The notes below the pieces were generated by a model, which saw only the letters and a program-made list of their open reading frames with translations, was not told the origin of the DNA and did not search any database. DNA of 17,971 nt from JAAYLC01 sp035654795 (GTDB taxonomy: Bacteria; Bacteroidota; Bacteroidia; Flavobacteriales; Flavobacteriaceae): positions 1 to 17,971 of the forward strand of contig DASRWC010000028.1 in the NCBI GenBank assembly GCA_035654795.1. The letters run 5' to 3'. The translations under genes were made by a program, and so were the position numbers. This document shows, in pieces, positions 1 to 7,089 of the stretch (the stretch's first letter is position 1; each line of letters starts with the position of its first letter).

Positions 1-150
1 ATTGATTACATTTTCGCAGAAGGCAATCCCGCCGGAATCAAAGCAGTATTCAAGAAAAAAGGAATCTGCGGGGATACGCTTAGATTGCCACTGGTTGGCG
101 TGAGCGATGTGTTGAGAGAGAAGATAGGGGAGTTTGTGGATAATTTTTGA
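1..150 (+). CDS. dapA: 4-hydroxy-tetrahydrodipicolinate synthase, C-terminal end (partial)
   Basis: Only the last 49 codons are in the window; the 5' part lies upstream of base 1. The frame from base 1 reads IDYIFAEGNPAGIKAVF, then GDTLRLPLVGVSD, and stops at 148-150. FxExNPxxIKaxl followed by a LRLPL(x)P-type segment is the usual tail of DapA, which condenses pyruvate with aspartate semialdehyde in lysine and meso-diaminopimelate synthesis (cytoplasmic, class I aldolase fold). The catalytic lysine and tyrosine are outside the window. DapA commonly lies near bamD in Flavobacteriia, which supports the call. No convincing terminator is visible after the stop. NanA or another DHDPS-family aldolase is the alternative, but the NP-IK and LRLPL combination and the neighbourhood favour DapA. 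Confidence 0.8.
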   Translation: MDYIFAEGNPAGIKAVFKKKGICGDTLRLPLVGVSDVLREKIGEFVDNF

Positions 151-214
151 TAGGTGAAGTGAAGTATGTCAAGAAAGTTTCCACTTTGTAAAGAAAAACA
201 ATAATCCACCATAT

Positions 215-240
215 ATGTACGTATTTTTTCTGTACATTTG
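215..240 (+). promoter_or_regulatory. Promoter and inverted-repeat operator of the toxin-antitoxin operon
   Basis: TAcaTTTG at 233-240 matches the Bacteroidota -7 box (TAnnTTTG) and would put the transcription start near 245, about 10 nt before the antitoxin ATG at 255. No TTG -33 box is seen 17-23 nt upstream. ATGTAC at 215-220 and GTACAT at 232-237 form a perfect 6-bp inverted repeat with an 11-nt AT-rich spacer, and the right arm overlaps the -7 box. Ribbon-helix-helix antitoxins bind such palindromes to repress their own operon, so this is a plausible autoregulatory operator (inference). Confidence 0.5.
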
Positions 241-254
241 CTAAAAGATGTGTT

Positions 255-542
255 ATGGCAACAAAGGAATCCAAAATAAAAGATGCAAGATTTGATGCGC
301 GACTTTCTCAGGCACAAAAAGATTTTTTTGAGAAAGCAGCAAGAATTGGTGGATTTAGAAATTTGACTGACTTTGTGATAATCGCGGTTCAGGAGAAAGC
401 TAAAGAAATCATCTCGGAGAAAGAACGCATATTAGCAACGCAGAGAGACAGAAACATATTCTTCGATGCGGTTATGAATCCGCAGGAACCAAATGAAGAA
501 TTATTGAAAGCTGTTGAGGAGTATAATAGTTTGTCTGAATGA
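255..542 (+). CDS. DUF1778 / TacA-family type II antitoxin (ribbon-helix-helix)
   Basis: This 95-residue protein has the usual length and layout of DUF1778 (TacA-like) antitoxins. An N-terminal ARFDARLSQAQKDFFEKAA segment (about residues 11-29) fits the ribbon-helix-helix DNA-binding part. It is followed by the helical GGFRNLTDFVIIAV stretch and a C-terminal toxin-neutralising tail with the family pattern D-R-x-x-FFDAVMNPQEPNEELLKAV (about residues 65-87). The antitoxin is expected to block the acetyltransferase encoded next and, with it, repress the operon at a palindrome just upstream. Its TGA stop overlaps the ATG of the toxin gene (ATGA), indicating translational coupling. The pair lies between dapA and bamD, genes that are often close neighbours in related genomes, so it may be an insertion. 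The family call is firm; its activity here is inferred. Confidence 0.9.
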   Translation: MATKESKIKDARFDARLSQAQKDFFEKAARIGGFRNLTDFVIIAVQEKAKEIISEKERILATQRDRNIFFDAVMNPQEPNEELLKAVEEYNSLSE

Positions 543-1042
543 GTTACATTTCGGTTCCACTGGATTCACAACACAGGAAATCTGAGTTCGCCTGTGGAAA
601 AGAGCTTCTGGATGTATATCTTCATACGCAAGCGAATCAGGATATTAAGAGAAAACTTTCCGCTTGCTTCGTTGTTTCAGAATTAGAAACAAATTTGGTT
701 AAAGCTTATTATACGCTGTCAAATAGCAGTATTCCTTTAGATGATGTGCCGGAAGATATCCGAAAGAGTTTACCAAAGTCTTACACATCCATTCCAACCA
801 CGCTACTTGGCAGACTGGCGATTGACGACAGATTTCAAGGCAAAGGTTTAGGAAAATTGGTTTTGGTTGATGCTTTGAAAAGAGCCTTTGAAATATCCAA
901 AAGTATAGGCTCATTTGCGATCATTGTGGATCCCTTGGATACCGAAGCCGAAAGCTTTTACAAGAAATATGGATTCATAAAACTTCCTGACAGCGGAAAA
1001 ATGTTTTTGACGATGAAGACTGTGAGTAAATTATTTACATAA
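539..1042 (+). CDS. GNAT-family acetyltransferase toxin (TacT/AtaT-like)
   Basis: This 167-residue single-domain GNAT protein is the usual length for type II toxins that acetylate the amino group of aminoacyl-tRNA and stop translation. The acetyl-CoA pyrophosphate-binding motif A is visible as GRLAIDDRFQGKGLG (residues 91-105; R/Q-x-x-G-x-G/A). The C-terminal AESFYKKYGF segment (137-146) carries the tyrosine (Y141) equivalent to the catalytic Tyr of TacT. The N-terminal SEFACGKELLDVYLHTQANQD is also typical: these toxins begin with a 'F.cg...Ld.yl...a.qd' pattern. The ATG overlaps the antitoxin stop by 4 nt. No frameshift or missing motif is seen, so the pair looks intact. Target specificity (which tRNA) cannot be read from the sequence. 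Confidence 0.9.
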   Translation: MSYISVPLDSQHRKSEFACGKELLDVYLHTQANQDIKRKLSACFVVSELETNLVKAYYTLSNSSIPLDDVPEDIRKSLPKSYTSIPTTLLGRLAIDDRFQGKGLGKLVLVDALKRAFEISKSIGSFAIIVDPLDTEAESFYKKYGFIKLPDSGKMFLTMKTVSKLFT

Positions 1043-1089
1043 ACAACATTCATTCAACTCATCCCTTCCAAATCCCACAGAAATTAATA

Positions 1090-1121
1090 TTTGCCACATC
1101 ACGCTAATTTTTCTATTTTTG
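1090..1121 (+). promoter_or_regulatory. Bacteroidota-type promoter for bamD
   Basis: TTTG at 1090-1093 and TAttTTTG at 1114-1121 are separated by 20 nt, the best match in the window to the Bacteroidota sigma-ABfr consensus (TTG, about 17-23 nt, TAnnTTTG). Transcription would start near 1125-1128, which bears on the choice of the bamD start codon. Confidence 0.65.
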
Positions 1122-1125
1122 CACG

Positions 1126-1968
1126 ATGTTTTTACGACTTATGCGTTTACCACTTTTATTACTTCTTATAACCGGCTTGTTTTTCGCATCTTGCGGTGAT
1201 TATCAAAAGGTTTTGCGTAAAGATGATATGGCAAAAAAATATGCTTACGCAGACTCTCTTTATCAAAAAAAGAAGTACAAAAAAGCTCTGAAATTAATGG
1301 AACAACTGGTTCCTGCATATCGCGGAAAACCTCAGGCGCAAAAGCTGATGTTTATTTACGCCAACACCTATTACGAACTTGGAGATTATTTTCAGTCCGG
1401 ATATCAGTTTGAGCGGTTCGTTCAGGCATATCCCCAAAGTGACAGTGTGGAAGTAGCTTTCTTCCGTTCTGCAAAGAGTTTTTATAACCTGTCGGAGCGT
1501 TATTCTCTGGATCAGCAGGAAACTTATCGCGGAATGGAAAAGTTGCAGGCGTTCATCAATGCGTATCCAAATTCCGATTTGCGTGAAATGGCAAATCAAA
1601 TGGTCGTTGAGCTGAGAACCAAACTGGAACGCAAAAAATTTGAAGTTGTAAAACAGTATTATCGTCTTGAAGCGCCGTGGAGACCGGCAAACCTGAAGGC
1701 GGCAATTGCAGCGGCAGACAATTTTATTAAAGACAATCCCGGCTCGATTTTTCGGGAAGAGGCGTTTTTAATTCGTTTGAAAGCAGCACACGAATTGGCC
1801 ATAAACAGTATTCCGACATTAAAGGAAGAGCGTCTGCGGGATGCAGAAAAACATTACAACAGCTATATCAGATATTTTAAAGACGGCGAGTTCTCTAAAG
1901 AAGCAAATGAAATTCACACTGACATTGAGAAGAGACTTGCTGCCTATAACCAAGAAACGACTATTTAA
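1126..1968 (+). CDS. bamD: Outer membrane protein assembly factor BamD (lipoprotein)
   Basis: BamD is the lipoprotein of the beta-barrel assembly machine that folds outer-membrane proteins with BamA. The 280-residue product starts with a hydrophobic leader ending in LFFASC (lipid-anchored Cys23), then GDYQKVLRKDDMAKKYAYADSLYQKKKYKKALKLMEQLVPAYRG, the typical Bacteroidota BamD opening. TPR-like helical repeats follow (YELGDYFQSGYQFERFVQAYPQSD; LQAFINAYPNSDLREMA), ending near residue 270. The residues after Cys (GDYQ) lack the acidic surface-export signal, consistent with facing the periplasm. Length and order fit the family, and rpoZ follows after 11 nt. The start is uncertain: the upstream promoter would begin transcription almost at the first ATG (1126), so the in-frame ATG at 1141, giving MRLPLLLLLITG, may be the true start. 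Confidence 0.92.
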   Translation: MFLRLMRLPLLLLLITGLFFASCGDYQKVLRKDDMAKKYAYADSLYQKKKYKKALKLMEQLVPAYRGKPQAQKLMFIYANTYYELGDYFQSGYQFERFVQAYPQSDSVEVAFFRSAKSFYNLSERYSLDQQETYRGMEKLQAFINAYPNSDLREMANQMVVELRTKLERKKFEVVKQYYRLEAPWRPANLKAAIAAADNFIKDNPGSIFREEAFLIRLKAAHELAINSIPTLKEERLRDAEKHYNSYIRYFKDGEFSKEANEIHTDIEKRLAAYNQETTI

Positions 1969-1979
1969 ACAAGAAGAAG

Positions 1980-2312
1980 ATGGATATTAAAAATTCACAG
2001 GCCCCTGTCAACACTGTTACCTATGACCGTGATGCAATTGACGCACCAACAGGTAACATTTATGAAGCTATTTCAATTATAGCCAAAAGATCGGCGCAGA
2101 TAAATCTGGATATCAAGAAAGAATTGCTTGAAAAACTTGATGAATTTGCTACTTATACAGACAGTCTTGAGGAGATTTTCGAAAATAAAGAGCAAATCGA
2201 AGTTTCAAAATTCTATGAGCGTCTGCCAAAAGCGCACGCAATGGCAGTAGAGGAGTGGCTTGAAAACAAGATTTACTACCGAAACACGAAAGAAGAGACT
2301 TTCGAAGACTAA
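1980..2312 (+). CDS. rpoZ: DNA-directed RNA polymerase subunit omega (Bacteroidota type)
   Basis: The 110-residue product matches the Bacteroidota omega subunit: DAPTGNIYEAISIIAKRSAQIN (about 21-42) contains the core omega helix that embraces the beta-prime C-terminus, followed by IKKELLEKLDEFATYTDSLEEIFENKEQIEVSKFYERLPKAHAMAVEEWL, a flavobacterial extension. Omega helps assemble and stabilise RNA polymerase. It sits 11 nt after bamD and is probably cotranscribed with it. An intrinsic terminator with a TTCG loop follows 7 nt after the stop, so much of the bamD-rpoZ transcript may end here before coaBC. Such coupling of rpoZ with bamD and coaBC is a familiar flavobacterial order. Confidence 0.92.
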   Translation: MDIKNSQAPVNTVTYDRDAIDAPTGNIYEAISIIAKRSAQINLDIKKELLEKLDEFATYTDSLEEIFENKEQIEVSKFYERLPKAHAMAVEEWLENKIYYRNTKEETFED

Positions 2313-2319
2313 AACACAG

Positions 2320-2345
2320 TGGCTGCTTCGGCGGCCATTTTTTTT
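2320..2345 (+). terminator. Intrinsic terminator between rpoZ and coaBC
   Basis: TGGCTGC (2320-2326), a TTCG tetraloop (2327-2330) and GCGGCCA (2331-2337) form a 7-bp stem with a single G-T wobble, followed directly by eight T (2338-2345). The gap to the next ATG is only 16 nt, and no clear promoter for coaBC is seen, so it may act as a partial terminator or attenuator inside the operon. Confidence 0.75.
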
Positions 2346-2361
2346 ATAAATTGTTTCTGAA

Positions 2362-3582
2362 ATGAGCGTTCTAAAAGGAAAAAGAATTTTACTTGGAATC
2401 ACAGGCGGAATTGCCGCATACAAAACACCATTGCTGGTGCGGCTTTTGGTCAAGGAAGGCGCCGATGTTAAGGTGGTAATGACGGAAGCCGCCAAGGATT
2501 TTGTGACACCTTTGACGCTGAACACCGTTTCAAAAAATCCGGTTTATTCTTCCTTTACTTCTGAGACAGAGAATCCGTCGGAAAATCCGGAATGGAACAA
2601 TCACGTGGATCTGGCAATGAATGCCGATTTGTTGCTTTTTGCGCCCGCCACTGCCAATACACTGGCTAAAATGGCTCAGGGCGAATGTGATAATTTACTT
2701 CTGGCCGTATATCTTTCCGCTGCCTGTCCGGTTTACTACGCACCGGCGATGGATTTGGATATGTATCAACACCCCTCTGTTCAGGAATCTTTCACCAAAC
2801 TTGAGGAATTTGGAAACATTCAGATTCCTGCCGGATTTGGAGAACTTGCGAGCGGACTCATTGGGCAGGGACGAATGGCAGAACCGGTAGAAATCGTGGA
2901 GTTTTTAAAAGGCGATTTGGCTGCGAAACTTCCTTTGAGAGGGAAGAAAGTGCTTATTACTGCCGGACCTACTTACGAAGCGATTGACCCTGTGCGTTTT
3001 ATAGGAAATCATTCAAGCGGAAAAATGGGATATGCGCTTGCTGAAACTGCCGCCAACCTTGGTGCTCAGGTTTTTCTGATTTCGGGACCTACACATTTGA
3101 AGTTGGAAAATTCCAATGTTCACATTGACCGTGTAACGTCTGCTCAGGAGATGTATGATGCCGCTCACAAATATTTTGGGACTGTTGATATCGCCATAGC
3201 AAGTGCCGCTGTTGCTGACTATCGTCCTGCCGAAATTGCACGGGAAAAAATTAAAAAAAACGATGATGAACTTGTGCTTCATCTCACGAAAACCAAGGAC
3301 ATTCTTGCTTCTTTGGGCGCGGAAAAGAAAGCTCAGTTTTTAGTAGGTTTTGCTTTGGAAACGGAAAATGAAGAAGCCAATGCCAAAAAGAAACTGGAGA
3401 AAAAGAATTTAGATTTAATTGTGTTAAATTCGCTTCGTGACAAAGGCGCAGGTTTTCAAACGGACACCAATAAAGTTACATTGATTGCCAAAGACAATAA
3501 AGTCACACCTTTTGATGTTAAACCAAAAGAAGAAGTTGCCAAAGACATCTTCCAATATATTATCGAAAATTACGATGCGTAA
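2362..3582 (+). CDS. coaBC: Bifunctional phosphopantothenoylcysteine decarboxylase / phosphopantothenate-cysteine ligase
   Basis: CoaBC carries out two steps of coenzyme A synthesis: CoaB joins cysteine to 4'-phosphopantothenate and CoaC, a flavoprotein, decarboxylates the product. The 406-residue length is normal. CoaC domain (about 1-185): GKRILLGITGGIAAYKTPLL flavin-binding start, catalytic His81 in NNHVDLA, APAMDLDMY (127-135) at the PxMNxxMW position, and ELASGLIGQGRMAEP (161-175), the substrate flap. CoaB domain (about 194-406): KVLITAGPTYEAIDPVRFIGNHSSGKMG with Asn216, and AAVADYRPAEIAREKIKK with the ligase lysines. Two flap/active-site positions differ from the E. coli enzyme (Asp131 for Asn, Ser164 for Cys). 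The gene follows rpoZ by 49 nt and overlaps the next gene by 8 nt. Confidence 0.95.
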   Translation: MSVLKGKRILLGITGGIAAYKTPLLVRLLVKEGADVKVVMTEAAKDFVTPLTLNTVSKNPVYSSFTSETENPSENPEWNNHVDLAMNADLLLFAPATANTLAKMAQGECDNLLLAVYLSAACPVYYAPAMDLDMYQHPSVQESFTKLEEFGNIQIPAGFGELASGLIGQGRMAEPVEIVEFLKGDLAAKLPLRGKKVLITAGPTYEAIDPVRFIGNHSSGKMGYALAETAANLGAQVFLISGPTHLKLENSNVHIDRVTSAQEMYDAAHKYFGTVDIAIASAAVADYRPAEIAREKIKKNDDELVLHLTKTKDILASLGAEKKAQFLVGFALETENEEANAKKKLEKKNLDLIVLNSLRDKGAGFQTDTNKVTLIAKDNKVTPFDVKPKEEVAKDIFQYIIENYDA

Positions 3583-4462
3583 AATACTTTTTTTAGTTGT
3601 TGCTCTTGTCGCCGTTTCCCTTCAGGCGCAGGAAATGAATTGTACTGTTAACATCAATGCCGCGCAGACGGGGCAGCCGAATCTTCAGGTTTTTAAAACG
3701 CTGGAAAATCAGCTTCGGGAGTTTATCAACAACACCAAATGGACCGATAAAGTCTATAAAAATCAAGAGCGAATCGATTGTAATATGACTTTGACCATCA
3801 ACCAAATGGATGGAGAGGATTTTACCGGTTCCTTGCAGATTCAGGCTTCGCGTCCTGTGTACGGTTCTACTTACGACAGCCCAATCTACAACTATTTCGA
3901 TCGTCAGGTAAATTTCCGCTATCGCGAATTTGAGCCTTTTAACTTTAATATCAATTCTTTTGATTCCAATTTGATGTCCGTCGTTGCGTTTCACGTTTAC
4001 ACCATCATTGGTCTTGATGCCGACAGTTTTCAGCTGAATGCCGGAGAACCTTATTTTCAGACTGCCAAACAAATTACCAATACCGCCGCGAGCGGAAAGT
4101 TTTCAGGCTGGAAAGCAGCCGATGGGAATCAGTCGAGGTATCGTTTGAATGATGCGCTGACATCGTCTGTGTATCAGGAATTTCACGATGCAATGTACAT
4201 TTATCACAGAAAGGGGCTTGATGTGATGGATACCAATCAAAAAGAGGGAAAACAACAAATTATTGCCGCTATTGATAAACTAAAAGGAATCAACGACAGA
4301 CGTCCGAATTCCTTTGTTATCCGTACTTTCTTTGATGCCAAAGGCGATGAAATTCAGTCCATCTTTAGCGGAGGTCCACAGGTTGATATTGTAAAACTTG
4401 TAGAAAATCTGAACAGAATGGCACCGACTAAAAGAAGCAATTGGGAAGAGATTAAATTCTGA
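3575..4462 (+). CDS. porD: DUF4835-family secreted protein (PorD-like, type IX secretion associated)
   Basis: I take the ATG at 3575, overlapping the coaBC end by 8 nt, because it gives MRKILFLVVALVAVSLQAQE, a clean signal peptide; an ATG further upstream at 3485 would bury it inside coaBC. The mature part (about 275 residues) reads MNCTVNINAAQTGQPNLQVFKTLENQLREFINNTKWTDKVYKNQERIDCNMTLTI, then SSRPVYGSTYDSP-type and FNINSFDSNLMSVVAFHVYTIIGLDADSF segments, the DUF4835 pattern I know from the coaBC-recN interval of flavobacteria. This family has been labelled type IX secretion protein PorD in annotations; the precise role is not established by the sequence. It has no transmembrane segment beyond the signal peptide, so it is probably periplasmic. 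The family and location are firm; the PorD name is a label of moderate confidence. Confidence 0.78.
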   Translation: MRKILFLVVALVAVSLQAQEMNCTVNINAAQTGQPNLQVFKTLENQLREFINNTKWTDKVYKNQERIDCNMTLTINQMDGEDFTGSLQIQASRPVYGSTYDSPIYNYFDRQVNFRYREFEPFNFNINSFDSNLMSVVAFHVYTIIGLDADSFQLNAGEPYFQTAKQITNTAASGKFSGWKAADGNQSRYRLNDALTSSVYQEFHDAMYIYHRKGLDVMDTNQKEGKQQIIAAIDKLKGINDRRPNSFVIRTFFDAKGDEIQSIFSGGPQVDIVKLVENLNRMAPTKRSNWEEIKF

Positions 4463-4480
4463 TTTCCGCGCTTCATTTCT

Positions 4481-4488
4481 TAATTTTG
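4481..4488 (+). promoter_or_regulatory. -7 promoter box upstream of recN
   Basis: TAatTTTG at 4481-4488 is a perfect -7 match in the 48-nt gap between porD and recN. It would give a leader of about 17 nt to the GTG start at 4511. No TTG -33 box is visible at the usual distance, so strength is uncertain. Confidence 0.5.
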
Positions 4489-4510
4489 CTTTTCCAAAAA
4501 TCGACTGACG

Positions 4511-6163
4511 GTGATTGCTACACTTGCCATAAAGAATTATGCCCTTATTGAAGACCTTCGGGTGGACCTGAAGGAGGGACTGACTGTGATTACGGGTGAG
4601 ACCGGCGCGGGAAAATCCATTATTTTGGGTGCAATGGGCTTGCTTCTTGGTAAACGTGCCAATCTCGACAGTCTGAAAGATCCCGAAGTTAAATGTGTGA
4701 TTGAAGGTCATTTTAAAATTGCACCCTACGATTTACAAGGACTTTTTGAAGAAAACGATTTGGATTATGACGAGCATACCATCATCCGTCGTGAAATACT
4801 TCCCGGAGGAAAATCCCGAGCGTTTGTGAATGACACACCGGTCACACTTGCTCAGATTCAGGCAGTTGCACCGTTTCTTGTAGATATTCACAGTCAGCAC
4901 GAAACGTTGGAAATAAGTTCCGAAGAATATCAGCTGGAAGTTTTGGATGCCTTAGCGGCTAATGAGCTGATTCTTAAGGAATATAAACTACAACTTCAAA
5001 CACTTCTGGAAACCAAAAAGCAACTTGCTCAATTAAAATCCAAAAAAGAGGAACATATTAAGGAGTTGGATTACAACCAATTTCTTTTGAATGAACTCGA
5101 GCAGGCACAACTTGCAACGCTGAATCAGGAAGAGCTGGAGGAATCCTTAAATACGCTTTCCAATGCCGAAAGTATTCGGGAATCGTTTTCAGAAATCCTG
5201 CAACGACTGACGGAAGAGCAAGTCGGGGTGATAGAAGGGGCAAAGCAAGCGAGAAGTGTTCTGTCAAGAATTCAATCCTTTTCGACAGAATATGAAAATT
5301 ATTGGGAGCGTTTGAACAGTGCGATAATTGAATTGGAAGATTTATCGGATGAAATTGGTCTTAAAGCCGATACCATTTCCGCCGATCCTGAGGAGTTGGC
5401 TCGCGTGAATGACAGACTGCAAACGCTTTATAAATTACAGCAAAAACACGGGCTGACAACGGTTGACGAACTTCGTGTTTTGGAATTAGAACTTGCTGAA
5501 AAAGTGAGTGCGACTCTGGAGATTGATGATAAAATAGAAGCTTTTGAAAATAAAGTAGCTTTACTTTCCGAACAACTTCAAACTATCGGCGAAAATATCA
5601 GTGAAAACAGAGAAAAAGTAATCCCGATATTTACGGAACAGTTGGAAACTATTTTAGGAACGCTTGGACTTCCAAATGCACAATTTACTCTGAATTTGGA
5701 AACATCCGATGATTTCCGCCACAACGGAACGGACGTGCTGGAATTACTGTTTTCTGCGAATAAAGGGGTGCGTCCCGGACCGATTGGAAAAGTGGCTTCC
5801 GGGGGTGAGATGAGCAGGATAATGCTTGCAGTCAAATCAGTTTTGGCGAAGTATAAAAAACTTCCGACCTTGGTTTTTGATGAAATTGACACCGGAGTTT
5901 CAGGGGAAATTGCCAATAAAATGGCGGATATTATGGTGGCAATGGGTGCTTTTATGCAAGTTCTTACCATTACTCATTTGCCACAGGTTGCTGCAAAAGG
6001 AAAACAACATTTGAAAGTCTATAAAGAAGATTTTCAACAGATTACTTCCACACATTTAACGCCGTTGACTAGAGAAGAACGGGTTATGGAAATTGCCGAA
6101 ATGCTGGGCGGAAAGAAAATATCAGAGGCAGCAATGGCAAATGCCAAAGAATTATTGAATTAA
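4511..6163 (+). CDS. recN: DNA repair protein RecN (SMC-like ATPase)
   Basis: RecN is an SMC-family ATPase that helps hold broken DNA for RecA-dependent double-strand break repair. The 550-residue length is normal. The start is a GTG at 4511, chosen because it gives MIATLAIKNYALIEDLRVDL, the standard RecN beginning. Walker A GETGAGKS lies at residues 29-36, two central coiled-coil arms span roughly 150-380 (rich in Glu, Leu, Lys, Gln), the ABC signature ASGGEMSRIMLAVKSVLA starts near residue 427, and Walker B LVFDEIDTGVSG lies near 453-464, followed by QVLTITHLPQVAAKG with the switch His. A -7 box upstream suggests its own promoter in addition to read-through. A strong hairpin terminator follows. 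Confidence 0.96.
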   Translation: MIATLAIKNYALIEDLRVDLKEGLTVITGETGAGKSIILGAMGLLLGKRANLDSLKDPEVKCVIEGHFKIAPYDLQGLFEENDLDYDEHTIIRREILPGGKSRAFVNDTPVTLAQIQAVAPFLVDIHSQHETLEISSEEYQLEVLDALAANELILKEYKLQLQTLLETKKQLAQLKSKKEEHIKELDYNQFLLNELEQAQLATLNQEELEESLNTLSNAESIRESFSEILQRLTEEQVGVIEGAKQARSVLSRIQSFSTEYENYWERLNSAIIELEDLSDEIGLKADTISADPEELARVNDRLQTLYKLQQKHGLTTVDELRVLELELAEKVSATLEIDDKIEAFENKVALLSEQLQTIGENISENREKVIPIFTEQLETILGTLGLPNAQFTLNLETSDDFRHNGTDVLELLFSANKGVRPGPIGKVASGGEMSRIMLAVKSVLAKYKKLPTLVFDEIDTGVSGEIANKMADIMVAMGAFMQVLTITHLPQVAAKGKQHLKVYKEDFQQITSTHLTPLTREERVMEIAEMLGGKKISEAAMANAKELLN

Positions 6164-6184
6164 ACGTATATTTACCTATTGAAC

Positions 6185-6211
6185 TGTTCCGCAAGCTTCG
6201 GAACATTTTTT
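6185..6211 (+). terminator. Intrinsic terminator after recN
   Basis: TGTTCCG (6185-6191) pairs perfectly with CGGAACA (6199-6205) around a 7-nt loop (CAAGCTT), followed by six T (6206-6211). It ends the recN transcript 22 nt after the stop and separates it from fabI. Confidence 0.85.
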
Positions 6212-6213
6212 AT

Positions 6214-6221
6214 TAACTTTT
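6214..6221 (+). promoter_or_regulatory. Weak candidate -7 box for fabI
   Basis: TAacTTTT at 6214-6221 matches seven of eight positions of TAnnTTTG and lies directly after the recN terminator, about 14 nt before the fabI ATG. No -33 box is seen. It is called mainly because fabI needs a promoter beyond the terminator. Confidence 0.3.
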
Positions 6222-6235
6222 AATACAACCAAAGG

Positions 6236-7054
6236 ATGTCATACAACTTGTTAAAAGGAAAACGCGGAATTATTTTTGGAGCTCTTGATGAGAATTCAAT
6301 CGCCTGGAAAGCGGCAGAAAGGGTACACGAAGAAGGTGGAACTTTTGTGCTGACCAATGCACCAATTGCGATGCGAATGGGGCAGATTAAAGATTTGGCG
6401 GAAAAAACCAATTCAGAAATTATTCCGGCAGATGCTACAAGTATTGAGGATTTGGAAAATCTTGTTGAAAAAGCGATGGAAATCCTTGGCGGAAAAATTG
6501 ATTTCGTTCTGCATTCTATCGGAATGTCTGTAAACGTGAGAAAAGGAAATCATTACACCGATCAGAATTATTCTTTTACCGAAAAAGGTTGGGATGTTTC
6601 TGCAGTATCTTTTCACAAAGTGATGCAGGTACTTTACAAAAAAGAAGCAATGAACGAATGGGGAAGTATCGTGGCACTGACCTATATGGCGGCTCAGCGT
6701 GTATTCCCTGACTATAACGATATGGCGGATAATAAGGCGTACCTGGAAAGCATTGCAAGAAGCTTTGGATATTTCTTTGGAAGAGATATGAAAGTTCGTG
6801 TAAATACCATTTCACAATCGCCTACACCTACAACGGCGGGACAAGGAGTGAAAGGATTTTCTTCCTTCCTAAGTTACGCCGAAAAGATGTCGCCGCTTGG
6901 GAATGCGACTGCTCTTGAATGTGCAAACTACATTGTCAGTTTGTTCAGTGATTTGACGAAGAAAGTAACCCTTCAAAACCTTTATCACGACGGTGGATTT
7001 TCCAATATGGGAGTGAGCGATGCGGTGATGAGTGCGTTTGAAGCCGGGGAATAG
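6236..7054 (+). CDS. fabI: Enoyl-[acyl-carrier-protein] reductase [NADH] FabI
   Basis: FabI reduces the trans-2 double bond of enoyl-ACP with NADH in the last step of each round of type II fatty acid synthesis. The 272-residue product is an SDR-fold enzyme of normal length. The nucleotide-binding start is LLKGKRGIIFGALDENSIAWKAA (FabI form G-A-x5-SIAW). HSIGMS lies at 93-98. The catalytic residues are Tyr150, Tyr160 and Lys167 in the FPDYNDMADNKAYLES segment (Y-x6-K), the same spacing as Tyr146/156/Lys163 of E. coli FabI. RVNTISQSPTPTTAGQGVKGF carries the substrate-loop Pro-Thr. The gene stands as a single unit between the recN terminator and its own probable terminator overlapping its stop. 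It is the standard target of triclosan-type inhibitors in relatives; nothing unusual is seen in the active site. Confidence 0.95.
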   Translation: MSYNLLKGKRGIIFGALDENSIAWKAAERVHEEGGTFVLTNAPIAMRMGQIKDLAEKTNSEIIPADATSIEDLENLVEKAMEILGGKIDFVLHSIGMSVNVRKGNHYTDQNYSFTEKGWDVSAVSFHKVMQVLYKKEAMNEWGSIVALTYMAAQRVFPDYNDMADNKAYLESIARSFGYFFGRDMKVRVNTISQSPTPTTAGQGVKGFSSFLSYAEKMSPLGNATALECANYIVSLFSDLTKKVTLQNLYHDGGFSNMGVSDAVMSAFEAGE

Positions 7055-7079
7055 GTTTTAGACGCAATTCCTCTTTTTT
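7046..7079 (+). terminator. Probable intrinsic terminator overlapping the fabI stop
   Basis: GGGGAAT (7046-7052) can pair with ATTCCTC (7067-7073) with one G-T wobble and a 14-nt loop, followed by six T (7074-7079). The upstream arm includes the last fabI codons and stop. The long loop makes it weaker than the other terminators in this window. Confidence 0.45.
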
Positions 7080-7089
7080 GAAGAATATA

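Noticed and set aside
3485..3574. Upstream extension of the DUF4835 gene start into coaBC
   Set aside because: It would add 30 polar residues before an obvious signal peptide; the ATG at 3575 gives a normal secreted protein.
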